Part shown: positions 26,711 through 35,968 of the stretch, piece by piece
Numbering within the stretch: the stretch's first letter is position 1
Layout of the letters: every line of letters starts with the position of its first letter
Source of the DNA: Planctomycetota bacterium
Lineage (GTDB): Bacteria; Planctomycetota; Planctomycetia; Pirellulales; Pirellulaceae
Length of the DNA: 64,000 nucleotides
NCBI GenBank assembly: GCA_016872775.1
Contig: VGZA01000023.1
Coordinates: 1-64,000 of the forward strand
Direction of reading: 5' to 3'
Translations under genes and position numbers: made by a program
Notes under the pieces: model-generated
Seen by the model: the letters and a program-made list of their open reading frames with translations, nothing else
What the model was told of the DNA's origin: nothing
Databases searched by the model: none

Positions 26711-29599
26711 ATGCTGCTTAAAGTCTCCTCGTGCTCGATCCTCTTCTGGGCGGTGGCCGTCTCGCATGCCGCCGAACCGTCCCGCCCCAGGCACCTCCTG
26801 CTGGATACGCGGGTGGTGGATCGGGTGACCAACGCCCAACTCGTGCTGGCAACCGTCCGCAAGCATCCGCGGAACCCGCTGTTCGGCGAAGACCGGCCGT
26901 GGGAGCCGCGCTACGACAATATGTACCCCAACGTGCTCTACGACGAGCAGGAGAAGATCTACAAATGCTGGTACACGCCTTTCATCACCAGCGAGCTCGA
27001 CGAAAAGACCCCGCGTGAGAAACGCAAGGAGATCAAGTGGAAGGTCTCCGAGCAGAAGTCCGGCCTGTGCTACGCGACCTCGAAGGACGGCCTGCAGTGG
27101 GACAAGCCCGAGCTCGGGATGGTAGACTTCCGCGGCTCGAAGAAGAACAACATCCTGCTCCATGAGATCCGCGGCCCGGGGATCGTCAAGGATCAGAACG
27201 ATCCGGACTCCACCCGGCGTTACAAGATGTTCGGAACGAACGGCGGCATCGGCACGCACCAGATCTGGTTCTCGCCGGACGGAGTCCGCTGGAGCGAACC
27301 GACGGTCATCAAGATCGGCGGTCACTCCGACACGCGCAACAACTTCTACTGGGACGACAACCGGAACGAATGGGTGGCGATCTCGCGCATCTGGACGAAA
27401 GAGCGAAACATCGCTCGGACGGCATCGCCAGACTTCGCGACCTGGGAACCACTCCGGATGGTCATGAAACCTCGGAGCCACAACGATGAACTCCACGACA
27501 TGATTGCCTTCCCGTACTCGGGCGTTTACCTGGGCCTTCTGGGAATAAATGATGTGCCGGGCGAGCGGCAGTGGGTGGAACTGGCCTGGAGCCCTGACAG
27601 CATCCAGTGGCAGCGAGTCTTGCCGGGTACGCGGCTGATCCCCAACGGCGCGAAGGAAGGCGACTATGACTGGGGCGGCATCTTCGCGACGCCGCCCCTG
27701 ATCGGCGGCGACGAGGTCCGCATCTACTATGCCGCCTGCAACGGCAAGATCGACGACTGGCGGGATGGGTTCCTCTGCCTCGGGACCATCGGGCCGGATC
27801 GCTGGGCCGGCTACCGAACGGACGGCGACCGCCCGGGGGTCATCGTGACCAACCCGGTCGTCTGCAGCGGCAAGGAGCTGGCGATCACCGCCGACGCCAG
27901 CGGCGGCTTGATTCGCGTCACCGTATTCCAAGAAGACGGCGGCGAGGTCATTCGCTCGGAGCCAATTACCGGCGATGTCACCGACCGGGTCCTCGCCGAT
28001 CTGACGCCGTTCGTCGGCAAGCGGGTCCGGCTGAGCTTCGAGCTGAAGCAGGCGACCCTCTACTCGTTCTCGTTCCCTGGCGCGGCCCACGAGCCCGATG
28101 GTCTGGACCAGGTGCAGGCGTTCGCGCTCCCGGGCGACGAGGCCCCCTCGGGACTGATCCCGGTCGGCGGTCGCAAACAGCTCATGGCCGACGACTACAT
28201 CATCGACGAGATGAAGAACGTCACGCGCACACTCGGGTCGGTGAAGAAGCACGGCATTGTCCTGGAGCCGACGCCCGGCGTGGACGACGGCGTGTTCTTT
28301 GGCGCGTACCTCACCGTCCTGCGACACGAGCCGACCGGCAAGTTCCAGATGTGGTACAGTGGCGGCAACCCGCGTCGTCCGAATGGCGAGCCCTCCTACC
28401 GCGGGACGTTCTACGCCGAATCGCAGGACGGGATCGCCTGGACCAAACCCGCGGTCTCGGAAGACGGCCGCACCAACTTCGTCCTCCCCGGCACGGGCGA
28501 GAGCGTGATGATCGATCCCACGGTCCCGTGGGGCGCGCCCGACAAGTACAAGGCGGCCTATATGCACAAGGATGCCGCGGGCGAGTTGAACGCTGTGTCG
28601 CTGGCCCGCTCGCCCGACGGCATCCGCTGGACGGCATACAACGACGGCAAGCCGGTCACGCATCGGGCCGCCGACACGCACAACCAGATCGTCTGGGACC
28701 CGCTCCGCAAGAAGTACCGCGTCTCCACGCGAACCGATCTGGCCGGCGGCGGCGGGCCGACCGAGTTCCGCTCCGTCCGGATCATGTACCACGAGGACAA
28801 CGATCTGCTGCACCGCCCGCGGGCCTGGGAGACGCTCAAGGATAAGATCGTCGTGGGCGGGCCGAACGTGCGCTACTACCCCGGCTCGACCAGCGAGCTG
28901 CTGCAGTTCCACCACATCACCTGCTGGATTCACAACGGCGTGTACTTCGGGCTGATGAACGTGTGGAACCACCCGCGCCAGGAATTGTGCGCGGAGAACG
29001 ACTTCCAGACGCGGCACGAAGAGGACGTCTCGGAATACTTCATCGGCACGAGCCGCGACGGGCTCGAGTTCGACAAGAGCTGGGTCTACGCCGCCAAGCC
29101 TTTCGTTCCCCGCGGCGAGGCCGGTACCTGGGACAAGGACTGCATCTGGCCTTCGAGCACCATCCTGACCTGGAACGATGAGCACTGGATCTACTACTGC
29201 GGCATGAACGAGCGTATCTGGAATTTCACGGACGCCACGCCCGAGCGGACGTCAGTCGTGGGCCTTGCCACACTGCGCCGCGACGGCTTCATCGGCCTGG
29301 AGGCGTCGGAAGAACCGGGCACTGTGGTGACTCGGCCGTTCGTGCTCGCGGGGAAGCGCCTGGAGGTCAATGCGGACGCGTCCAACGGCTCGTTACGAGT
29401 CGAGGTGCTGGACGAGACCGGGAAGCCGGTGTCCGGCTTCGGCGAGAGCGAATGCCGGCCGCTGAGTGGGAGCGACTCACTCCGATACCGACCGACCTGG
29501 GGCACTCGGAGCGATCTGGCGGCGCTCGAAGGCAAGGTCATCCGGCTGCGTTTCCATCTGCAGAACGCAAGGCTATATGCGTTCCAGGTTGTTCGTTGA
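26711..29599 (+). CDS. Secreted protein with two tandem propeller (glycosidase-like) domains
   Basis: 962 residues. Signal peptide ending VSHAAE, then domain A to about residue 460 (with 'SKDGLQW', 'SPDGVRW', 'SPDSIQW' blade motifs and the C-terminal sandwich RLSFELKQATLYSFSF) and domain B from about 483, opening VGGRKQLMADDYIIDEM and repeating the series ('SQDGIAW', 'SPDGIRW', 'SRDGLEF') to end RLRFHLQNARLYAFQVV. The two halves are diverged copies of the single-domain proteins elsewhere in the window. ATG at 26711 has GGAGG 6 bases upstream; the open frame upstream to 26462 is the remnant gene in another frame. The gene's very high third-position GC makes a long antisense frame. Confidence 0.75.
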   Translation: MLLKVSSCSILFWAVAVSHAAEPSRPRHLLLDTRVVDRVTNAQLVLATVRKHPRNPLFGEDRPWEPRYDNMYPNVLYDEQEKIYKCWYTPFITSELDEKTPREKRKEIKWKVSEQKSGLCYATSKDGLQWDKPELGMVDFRGSKKNNILLHEIRGPGIVKDQNDPDSTRRYKMFGTNGGIGTHQIWFSPDGVRWSEPTVIKIGGHSDTRNNFYWDDNRNEWVAISRIWTKERNIARTASPDFATWEPLRMVMKPRSHNDELHDMIAFPYSGVYLGLLGINDVPGERQWVELAWSPDSIQWQRVLPGTRLIPNGAKEGDYDWGGIFATPPLIGGDEVRIYYAACNGKIDDWRDGFLCLGTIGPDRWAGYRTDGDRPGVIVTNPVVCSGKELAITADASGGLIRVTVFQEDGGEVIRSEPITGDVTDRVLADLTPFVGKRVRLSFELKQATLYSFSFPGAAHEPDGLDQVQAFALPGDEAPSGLIPVGGRKQLMADDYIIDEMKNVTRTLGSVKKHGIVLEPTPGVDDGVFFGAYLTVLRHEPTGKFQMWYSGGNPRRPNGEPSYRGTFYAESQDGIAWTKPAVSEDGRTNFVLPGTGESVMIDPTVPWGAPDKYKAAYMHKDAAGELNAVSLARSPDGIRWTAYNDGKPVTHRAADTHNQIVWDPLRKKYRVSTRTDLAGGGGPTEFRSVRIMYHEDNDLLHRPRAWETLKDKIVVGGPNVRYYPGSTSELLQFHHITCWIHNGVYFGLMNVWNHPRQELCAENDFQTRHEEDVSEYFIGTSRDGLEFDKSWVYAAKPFVPRGEAGTWDKDCIWPSSTILTWNDEHWIYYCGMNERIWNFTDATPERTSVVGLATLRRDGFIGLEASEEPGTVVTRPFVLAGKRLEVNADASNGSLRVEVLDETGKPVSGFGESECRPLSGSDSLRYRPTWGTRSDLAALEGKVIRLRFHLQNARLYAFQVVR

Positions 29600-29698
29600 C
29601 GAGGGTGGGGGTAGCTCTCGCGTTACGATGTCGGTAAGCTGCAGCTATCAATAGCGGAGAGCAATCGGAGGAGCACAATCGGCTGTCTTTTCAAGCGC

Positions 29699-30373
29699 AT
29701 GAACCAATCCCGTCCGTACTCCGAATACATAGCGATGTCGGCCGAAGAATCGCTTCGGCGGTCGGAACTATTTCTCGATCAGATGCAGACAAGACGAACT
29801 GTCCGGGATTTTTCGGTTCGGCCAGTAGATCGAGCCGTAGTGCACAATTGTTTGAAGGTAGCGATGAGCGCACCTAGCGGTGCGAATCAACAACCTTGGA
29901 CATTTGTCGTCGTTGATGGCGTGGATCTCAGGCGACGATTACGGGTTGCCGCCGAGAAGGAAGAGCGAGAGTTCTACGATCATTCTGCTCCGCAAGAGTG
30001 GCTGGATGCCCTTGCTCCCATAGGAACCGATGCGTCGAAGCCGTTCCTGGAAACGGCTCCCGTGTTGATTGCAATTTTTGTCCAAGCATGGAAGCGAATG
30101 CCGGATGGCGGGCGCGGCAAGCACTACTATGCAAGTGAATCGGTCGGCATTGCAACCGGTTTTCTTATCGCTGCGATGCACAATGCAGGCCTGAGCACCT
30201 TAACGCACACCCCCAGCCCAATGAAGTTTCTAAACCAACTCCTGAATCGACCTGAAAACGAGCGACCTTTTTTGCTCTTGGTAGCTGGCTATCCTGCCGA
30301 GGATTGTACGGTACCGATCATTCAAAAGAAGTCGTTTTCCGAATCGGTCATGGAGGCGATTGGAAGAGATTAG
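29699..30373 (+). CDS. Nitroreductase family protein (iodotyrosine-deiodinase-like)
   Basis: 224 residues of the FMN-dependent nitroreductase fold. Seen: RRTVRDFSVRPVDR (phosphate-binding arginines), MSAPSGANQQPWTFVVV, SVGIATGFLIAAMHNAGLST and LTHTPSPMKFL, which are closest to the iodotyrosine deiodinase/BluB-like branch. It would reduce a small aromatic substrate with NAD(P)H via FMN. ATG at 29699; no strong ribosome site is visible. Neighbours (propeller upstream, a frameshifted gene downstream) give no hint of substrate. Confidence 0.85.
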   Translation: MNQSRPYSEYIAMSAEESLRRSELFLDQMQTRRTVRDFSVRPVDRAVVHNCLKVAMSAPSGANQQPWTFVVVDGVDLRRRLRVAAEKEEREFYDHSAPQEWLDALAPIGTDASKPFLETAPVLIAIFVQAWKRMPDGGRGKHYYASESVGIATGFLIAAMHNAGLSTLTHTPSPMKFLNQLLNRPENERPFLLLVAGYPAEDCTVPIIQKKSFSESVMEAIGRD

Positions 30374-30415
30374 GTTGATAACAATCAAAGCATCCTCTTC
30401 AAATATGAGCCCCTC

Positions 30416-30984
30416 ATGGCATGGCGACCTGAACGATTGGTGAAAGCCGGCGAACTTGACAATACGACTCCCGGCTGGACGATCGGATGGCTAGAACTCG
30501 AAGGCGTCGACGGTCGACTTCAACTCAAGCTGGCAGGCAACTGCCACCCCGATCTCGCGGGATGGAAGTTTCGTATTCGGCGCTTCGAGCCTGAGCTATC
30601 GCTGGGCGACGATGAAGAAGCTGTGGACTGTACCGGAATTAATCTCAACCAATCAGGTCACGGAGGTGACATTACCGCCGACCAAGTGATCAAACACTTC
30701 GAGGTGTCGCACAAAGAACTTGCTAAGCGTCTGATGGCGGGCGAAAATCCCGCTTTCGTCTGGCGAAAGGTCTGTACTTGGAATGGTACAGCAACGACAA
30801 CGGTCGCATAGTGATCCAGAGCACTCGGCTCGAATTTGAGCGACTGGGAGAACGTGCATTCGAGCTGACTGAAAGTCGACATCGCGAACAGGCAATTCAG
30901 AACGCGAGGGAGATGGATCACTTCATGTTGCAGCTCGGCGATGCGCTGAAGAATTTGACGCCGGAAGACGACAATGGTGAATAA
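30416..30984 (+). pseudogene. Hypothetical protein gene split by a frameshift
   Basis: The first frame (from ATG 30416) runs through WLELEGVDGRLQLKLAGNCH to AENPAF-like GENPAFVW, then loses sense and stops at 30811. The next frame takes over at about 30760 with LAKGLYLEWYSNDNGRIVI and continues through ERAFELTESRHREQAI to the TGA at 30982-30984. Joining them gives a single protein of about 189 residues. I do not recognise the family. The break lies in TTTCGTCTGGCG around 30755-30765. A programmed shift is unlikely because there is no slippery run. Confidence 0.5.
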
Positions 30985-31178
30985 TCTGAGCGTTTCTAAC
31001 GTACTCGTTGCTTGAACGCCCTGGGAATGCCGACTCGCACAATCCTCTGCATTGCGCGACCAAGTTGGCCAACATTGCCAGTTGCAACTTCCTGACCCTG
31101 CACCAGCCAATCCGCAACGGGCCGGGACCGGCGCTGAAGCTGGCGTCCGTCTCCATCGATTATCCGGATTGTCCTCGA

Positions 31179-34100
31179 TTATTTTCCGGCGGGCCTAGGT
31201 ACGGCGGTGAACGAAAGGGACGGCCCAAACGTGGCCTTTTCATACTCTCTCGCGCAGACCCGAAACCCGGAATTGGTTCCAAAGCTGCCATCCCAATTAT
31301 TGGTCCTCACAAGCCAGTTTACCGTACCGTTCGCAATGGCCTGATTGATGACGGCCTTGGGGATCGTGAAGTCGAGAGGACCCTTGCCGTGTTTTGCGGT
31401 AGAGTACGTCAACTCGGAAACCAGTGTGCCCTTGTGGGCATAGGGATTGCCTGCAACCCATGGCTCCCCAGGTGCCTTGCCGTTATATGTCGCGAACATC
31501 TCAACCCAGTCGCTATCTTTCGGATCCATCGTGTAGAGCTGGATCTTCACTCCGTCCACGTTGCTGCCCGGCATGACATAGGGCGAGTCTGGATTCACGT
31601 ATAGGGTGAATATTCCATCGCCCTGGGCCACCAGGTCGCGATAGGCCGGCAAATTGAAGCGAACAGTGAAGCCATACTTTTCCGTGCTTGCCCACAGCCC
31701 AAGCAGATGCTGACTGTTCCGTCCCAGATTGATTCCCGTCATAACGGTGTCATAGGTGTTGTCGGCGTCGGCCCAGGCCACAACATATCGGTCTTGCAAC
31801 GGATGTTCCGAGGCACTTGCCACGCGGAACCCACGAAGACGGTGCTCGTAGGTCGGGTAAACGATTTCGATGCCGCGCGTGGAGGCGAGCAGGAAGGATG
31901 AGAAATTGCCAAACGCGCCCCCACGGAAGTCACGCGACGCATACCCTGAGAGTTCATAACCAATCCGTTCGTTCCACTCGCAAACATTACCGCCCTGATC
32001 GAATGTGCCGTAAGGACTCGGCGAGTTCCTGAACGCGCCGACCTCCGTTCGGTAGTAGGGTTTGCCAATTGTGTAATCGCCGTGGTAGTAGTTGGCATTG
32101 TTGGTGCCCGTCTCGGATAATGCATTGTCGGGTGCGGAGTCACTCCTGGTGGGATAGTCGTAATAGCCCGCGCCCCCCGGCTTCCGCGGATCGTAGTACG
32201 CCGCCTTGTACCACTCGTCTTCGTTCGGCAAGAACCACTTCGCGATCCTGTTGCGAACGGTCCCTCGCCCATCCGTACCGTTGTAGCCGTTCAGTGAATA
32301 GGCTCCCGATTCGGTATCGCCGCTGCCCTGGCCGTTGTGCAACCAATTGCAGAACCGGACCGCGTCCCAGTAACTGACATGATTCACTGGTCGGTTCGCC
32401 CAATCAGCAGCCACGATGTACGTGTAGTTTCCATCGCTGCCCAAACGCTCGATCATACAGCCATACTCCGAGTCCATCTCAGCGCTATAAAGTCCATAGG
32501 GATCGGATTTGGCTTTGGCGTTCAGAAAGCTGGCGTACTGCCCCGCCGTAATCTCATACTTACCGATCCGGAAGGGGTAGCGGACGACGCCGACGCCGTC
32601 GCCGGACGGATCCCCGGCGTTGTTCAGATCGCCCACGGGCACCAACTCGATGTCGACAGCGCGGACAACTGTCGCGGCTGCGCCTTCACGAATTTTGTCT
32701 CGCCCTTTGGCAGGCTTCTCTAACGTTGTAGTCAGCGCGGCTGGGGTCACGGCGGGAATCTCTGGCGCTGCCTCGAGCGCGGCAACACCCACCGTATCGG
32801 TCGGGCCCGTGAATCCGGGACCGCCGGCAGCCACGTATCCGTGACTTGCCCCGGAAGCAGCCGGACTCACCCAGAAGGCATAGAGCGAGCCGCTCTTCAG
32901 ATAAAAGCGGAACCTCACAGTCTTGCCGGCCAGTGCCGAAAGGTCGTCGCCCCCCTGCCAGGTGACCGGAACGAGCGTCTTGTCCGTGCTGACAGGTGTG
33001 CAACCGGATCGGGTGAAGGGTTCGATCACGTTACCTGATTCGTCCAGAATCTCAGCCTGGAACTGGCCCTGATCCGCATCCACGTTCACAAACAAATGCT
33101 TGCCGTTGAATCGTATCGGCCGCGTCGTCAGCACTCCTTCGGTAGCCCGTGCATCCATGGATGCGAATCCATCGCGCCGCAGGAAGGCTACCCCGCCGCT
33201 GATCGTGGAGTCTGACCGCTTATCTCGCCACCCGCTGTGATAAAAGTAGAGCTTGTCGCCGACGACCAGGCAGCCGCCGCCGACCGACTGGACATTTCCC
33301 CAGTTCCACGCCGAGTCCGTCTCATCAGTCCCCACAAACGGCCGGCGGTCGGGCCGATGCCAATGGAATCCGTCGCGGCTGTAACCCAGCAGAATTTCAT
33401 TACGCTTCTGACCCCCAGGCGCTCCAGGATCTCCCTGCCAGATCGAGAACAGTCCGAGCATCACGCTCTCATATGCCACGGCGTCGACATTGTACAACTG
33501 TGGGTCGGGTTGGCCGTACTGCGGATTGGGGTTGCGCGGATCGAGCCGATCGGCACAGACCCAAGGTACCGCACCGGGTAATTTCTCCACCAATACCCTC
33601 GCGTCCGGGTGCTCCGAATAGTGACGGGACCTGCCATCGAAACCGCTGCGAATGCTGCCCACCCACATCTTGCGGAACGGATTGTAGAAGACGGTCGACC
33701 GGTCGCCCACGCCGGGAGAAGTGGCCACCGGCTCCGACCAGCGGATGCCGTCCGGTGAGTACCGCAACTGAAAGACCAGGTTTGGCGTGACGGAAAAAAT
33801 CTTATATCGCCGCTGGCGATCCGCCTCGTCGTGATTCAACCACACGATTTCCGAGTCGTGCCGGTGCAACAGGACGACATTGGAACCGGGCTCGACAACG
33901 TCCAGCGACGGTTTGTCCCACTGGATCCCGTCTTTGCTCGTGGCGTAACACGTGGAGAAAGCATAGCCGCCCCAGTACCACAATTTGAACAGCTGGTCGG
34001 CAGGGTCATACCACACACCGTCGCTGTAGATGTCGGCGGTGGCACGCTGGGTGGCCGTTTCCCAGGGACGGTCGGGCCGCAGTACCGGATTTCCCGAATA

Positions 34101-34397
34101 CGGTTCCGCCACGTGCCAGGTCCGCTGAAGTGTCGTCTCCTCGACAAGGAAATCATCCACAAACAGCTGCCGGCCCACGTCGATCGGTACCACCGCCGGT
34201 CGTTGGTTCAAATAGGGAACAGGCATCGGCTCGCGGGTGATCTTCAGCCGGGGCGGCCATTCCTCAGGCAAGCGGATTCCGTTGTAGAGCAGCTCACCAC
34301 CGGCTGGGTCGTCCGCCGCGACGAAAGGGTTGCTCGCTGCCAGAAACGCAAAAACTGCCAGGAGAAAACACCCACATCGTTGACTTTGTCGACGCAT
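31179..34397 (-). CDS. Propeller + SUMF1/FGE-like + DNRLRE-like secreted fusion protein
   Basis: 1072 residues. Signal peptide (CFLLAVFAFLAASNPFVAA), a family propeller at about 60-560 (VGRQLFVDDFLVEE, 'SKDGIQW', 'SPDGIRW', RFRFYLKSGSLYAFWV), a SUMF1/formylglycine-generating-enzyme-like module at about 580-862 (IGKYEITAGQYASFLNA, FLPNEDEWYKAAYY, QGGNVCEWN, GFRVA), and a C-terminal beta-domain of about 200 residues with NWDGSFGTNSGFRVCARE, like DNRLRE-type domains. The FGE catalytic cysteine pair is absent: the RGGAFGNFSSF segment has none. Start ATG 34397 has GAGG 7 bases upstream; two earlier in-frame ATGs add a non-signal leader. Probably a carbohydrate-binding or -cleaving exported protein. 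Confidence 0.75.
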   Translation of the reverse strand: MRRQSQRCGCFLLAVFAFLAASNPFVAADDPAGGELLYNGIRLPEEWPPRLKITREPMPVPYLNQRPAVVPIDVGRQLFVDDFLVEETTLQRTWHVAEPYSGNPVLRPDRPWETATQRATADIYSDGVWYDPADQLFKLWYWGGYAFSTCYATSKDGIQWDKPSLDVVEPGSNVVLLHRHDSEIVWLNHDEADRQRRYKIFSVTPNLVFQLRYSPDGIRWSEPVATSPGVGDRSTVFYNPFRKMWVGSIRSGFDGRSRHYSEHPDARVLVEKLPGAVPWVCADRLDPRNPNPQYGQPDPQLYNVDAVAYESVMLGLFSIWQGDPGAPGGQKRNEILLGYSRDGFHWHRPDRRPFVGTDETDSAWNWGNVQSVGGGCLVVGDKLYFYHSGWRDKRSDSTISGGVAFLRRDGFASMDARATEGVLTTRPIRFNGKHLFVNVDADQGQFQAEILDESGNVIEPFTRSGCTPVSTDKTLVPVTWQGGDDLSALAGKTVRFRFYLKSGSLYAFWVSPAASGASHGYVAAGGPGFTGPTDTVGVAALEAAPEIPAVTPAALTTTLEKPAKGRDKIREGAAATVVRAVDIELVPVGDLNNAGDPSGDGVGVVRYPFRIGKYEITAGQYASFLNAKAKSDPYGLYSAEMDSEYGCMIERLGSDGNYTYIVAADWANRPVNHVSYWDAVRFCNWLHNGQGSGDTESGAYSLNGYNGTDGRGTVRNRIAKWFLPNEDEWYKAAYYDPRKPGGAGYYDYPTRSDSAPDNALSETGTNNANYYHGDYTIGKPYYRTEVGAFRNSPSPYGTFDQGGNVCEWNERIGYELSGYASRDFRGGAFGNFSSFLLASTRGIEIVYPTYEHRLRGFRVASASEHPLQDRYVVAWADADNTYDTVMTGINLGRNSQHLLGLWASTEKYGFTVRFNLPAYRDLVAQGDGIFTLYVNPDSPYVMPGSNVDGVKIQLYTMDPKDSDWVEMFATYNGKAPGEPWVAGNPYAHKGTLVSELTYSTAKHGKGPLDFTIPKAVINQAIANGTVNWLVRTNNWDGSFGTNSGFRVCAREYEKATFGPSLSFTAVPRPAGK

Positions 34398-34546
34398 CTC
34401 TAATCCTCGCGCGAGCATAGACGAATCCAAAGCACCGCCTTGCATTGTAGGTTACCTTAAGGCCCAAGAAAGCGAAACGCCTTAAATGGGATCTTTGATA
34501 GGCTCACCCAGGTCAGCACCAACTTCGAGTGCGGAAAACCACGCGA

Positions 34547-34891
34547 TCATCGCAAAAAGTAGTTTGATCCCGACAACGCTGCCTTCATCGAGCATCTCGG
34601 ACAGATTCGTGGACGTCGGAAGGCCTGGATCACGACTGCGCCGTCTTCGGATTTGTCGAACTGCCAGGCCATCCAGACATCGTTCGCCGTGCGGTACGTC
34701 GTCAGCGAATAGAAATCACCTTCGTAGTACTGCGAAACCTCGCGCCACTCGGCTGTGCCGCCGAACTTGGCCTCGATCCATCGCCGAACCTGCTTCTGTT
34801 CAGCATCGTTGACGCTCGTGGCGATCACGCCATGACATCGAACCCGGCGTCGTGCGCAACATCCGACAACCGTCGAGGAAGACCTCGACAC
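34547..34891 (-). pseudogene. C-terminal fragment of an alpha-galactosidase-like protein (tentative)
   Basis: About 60 residues inside this frame look coding: VRRWIEAKFGGTAEWREVSQ followed by YRTANDVWMAWQFDKSEDG and VVIQAFRRP. The WMAWQFD...VVQAFRR pattern is reminiscent of the end of planctomycete alpha-galactosidase-like proteins. After FRRP the frame becomes nonsensical, while another frame reads TNLSEMLDEGSVVGIK. No catalytic domain is present, so this is a truncated and frameshifted remnant if the identification is right. Confidence 0.35.
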
Positions 34892-34898
34892 CCAAGGT

Positions 34899-35342
34899 CT
34901 ATCTTTCCCCTTCAGGTCGCTGATCCTTCCGCAACTTCATTCGCAGGACGTCGACCGGTGCGCCACGCTTGTCCGCGGGGGTTGTGCGCTTTCCGTCGAA
35001 CGTGAACCCACAACATTGGCACAGCCGGATCGCGGCCTGATTCGTAGCCAGCACGTGCAGGAAGATCTCTTGCAATCCCAACGCTCCAAAGGCCTCCTCG
35101 AGCGCCAACCGCATCGCTTCCGTCCCGATTCCCCGCGCTCGATTGCCCACATCGCCAATGAAGATATGCAATTCCGCGCGACGATGTTGCCGATCAATGT
35201 CACGCAAATAGAGGTTACCGACATGCTCGCCGGATCGACAGATGGCGTAGTTGCGCTCCGTTTCCGGACATTCGCGCCAGACGACGAATTGCACTTTTGA
35301 TCCTGAAGCGATATACAAGGGACGCAACAAACGATCAGTCAT
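34899..35342 (-). CDS. GNAT family N-acetyltransferase
   Basis: 147 residues. The acetyl-CoA pyrophosphate loop is seen as NRARGIGTEAM (R/Q-x-x-G-x-G/A), followed by the beta-bulge/helix region LQEIFLHVLATNQAAIRLCQCCGF typical of RimJ/RimL-like GNATs. It transfers an acetyl group to an amine of unknown identity. The length is normal for a single GNAT domain. ATG at 35342; a weak ribosome site. Confidence 0.85.
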   Translation of the reverse strand: MTDRLLRPLYIASGSKVQFVVWRECPETERNYAICRSGEHVGNLYLRDIDRQHRRAELHIFIGDVGNRARGIGTEAMRLALEEAFGALGLQEIFLHVLATNQAAIRLCQCCGFTFDGKRTTPADKRGAPVDVLRMKLRKDQRPEGER

Positions 35343-35407
35343 GCGTCATCGGGGCGGTCCCATGCGTCGCATGATCGTTGCCAGTCCAGATTGGAAGGAA
35401 ATCTGAC

Positions 35408-35932
35408 ATGTCCACTATTCGTGTTTTCTTCTGCGTTTTCGCGGTTTCATTGGCGGTCATCCCTGGTCGAGCGTGGGGTCAAGCCAAGTCGGATTCGAAG
35501 GATGCGGCCCTGGAGCGCACGCGCAAGCAGGTCTTGATGTTGGACGACATTTACAAGACGACGGTCGTGTTGATCACCGACAAATATGTGCAGGACGAAC
35601 AATCGTTCCCGGCGGGTTCCGCCGCGATTGCGTTATTCGACGCGATCAAGAAGAAGGGGCACCACGAAGTTCGACTGCTTGACGCCACGGGAGAGCCGTA
35701 CGACAAGAAGAACGTCGCCAAAGATGATTTTGAGAAGGAAGCGATCAAGCAGTTGAAGCAAGGGAAAGCGACTTACGAGAAGGTGGAAACCCGCGATGAC
35801 GGCCGCTACCTGCGTATGGCGACCAGCGTGCCGGTCGTCATGAAGAAGTGCATCATGTGTCATGAGGTTTACAACAAAGCCAAAGAGGGCGAGCCGATCG
35901 GGGCGTTGTCGTACACGCTGAAGGTTGAATAG
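35408..35932 (+). CDS. DUF3365 (Tll0287-like) secreted haem protein
   Basis: 174 residues. Signal peptide ending GRAWGQA, a helical part and the haem-binding CIMCH near residue 150 in a context (RYLRMATSVPVVMKKCIMCHE) typical of DUF3365 proteins, which bind one haem in a PAS-like fold. Role is probably redox or gas sensing outside the cytoplasm. ATG at 35408 has GGAAGGAA 7 bases upstream. Stands alone between a divergent GNAT and a convergent gamma-glutamyltransferase. Confidence 0.8.
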   Translation: MSTIRVFFCVFAVSLAVIPGRAWGQAKSDSKDAALERTRKQVLMLDDIYKTTVVLITDKYVQDEQSFPAGSAAIALFDAIKKKGHHEVRLLDATGEPYDKKNVAKDDFEKEAIKQLKQGKATYEKVETRDDGRYLRMATSVPVVMKKCIMCHEVYNKAKEGEPIGALSYTLKVE

Positions 35933-35968
35933 TCGGTATCGCAACCGAACGGGGCGAAACTGGTCAAT

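Noticed and set aside
26630-29185. 851-codon open frame on the minus strand
   Set aside because: It is exactly antisense to the tandem propeller gene, whose very high third-position GC keeps the opposite strand open. No signal, motif or ribosome site supports it.
31008-31604. 198-codon plus-strand frame
   Set aside because: Lies mostly antisense to the propeller-FGE fusion gene end, without a ribosome site or motif.
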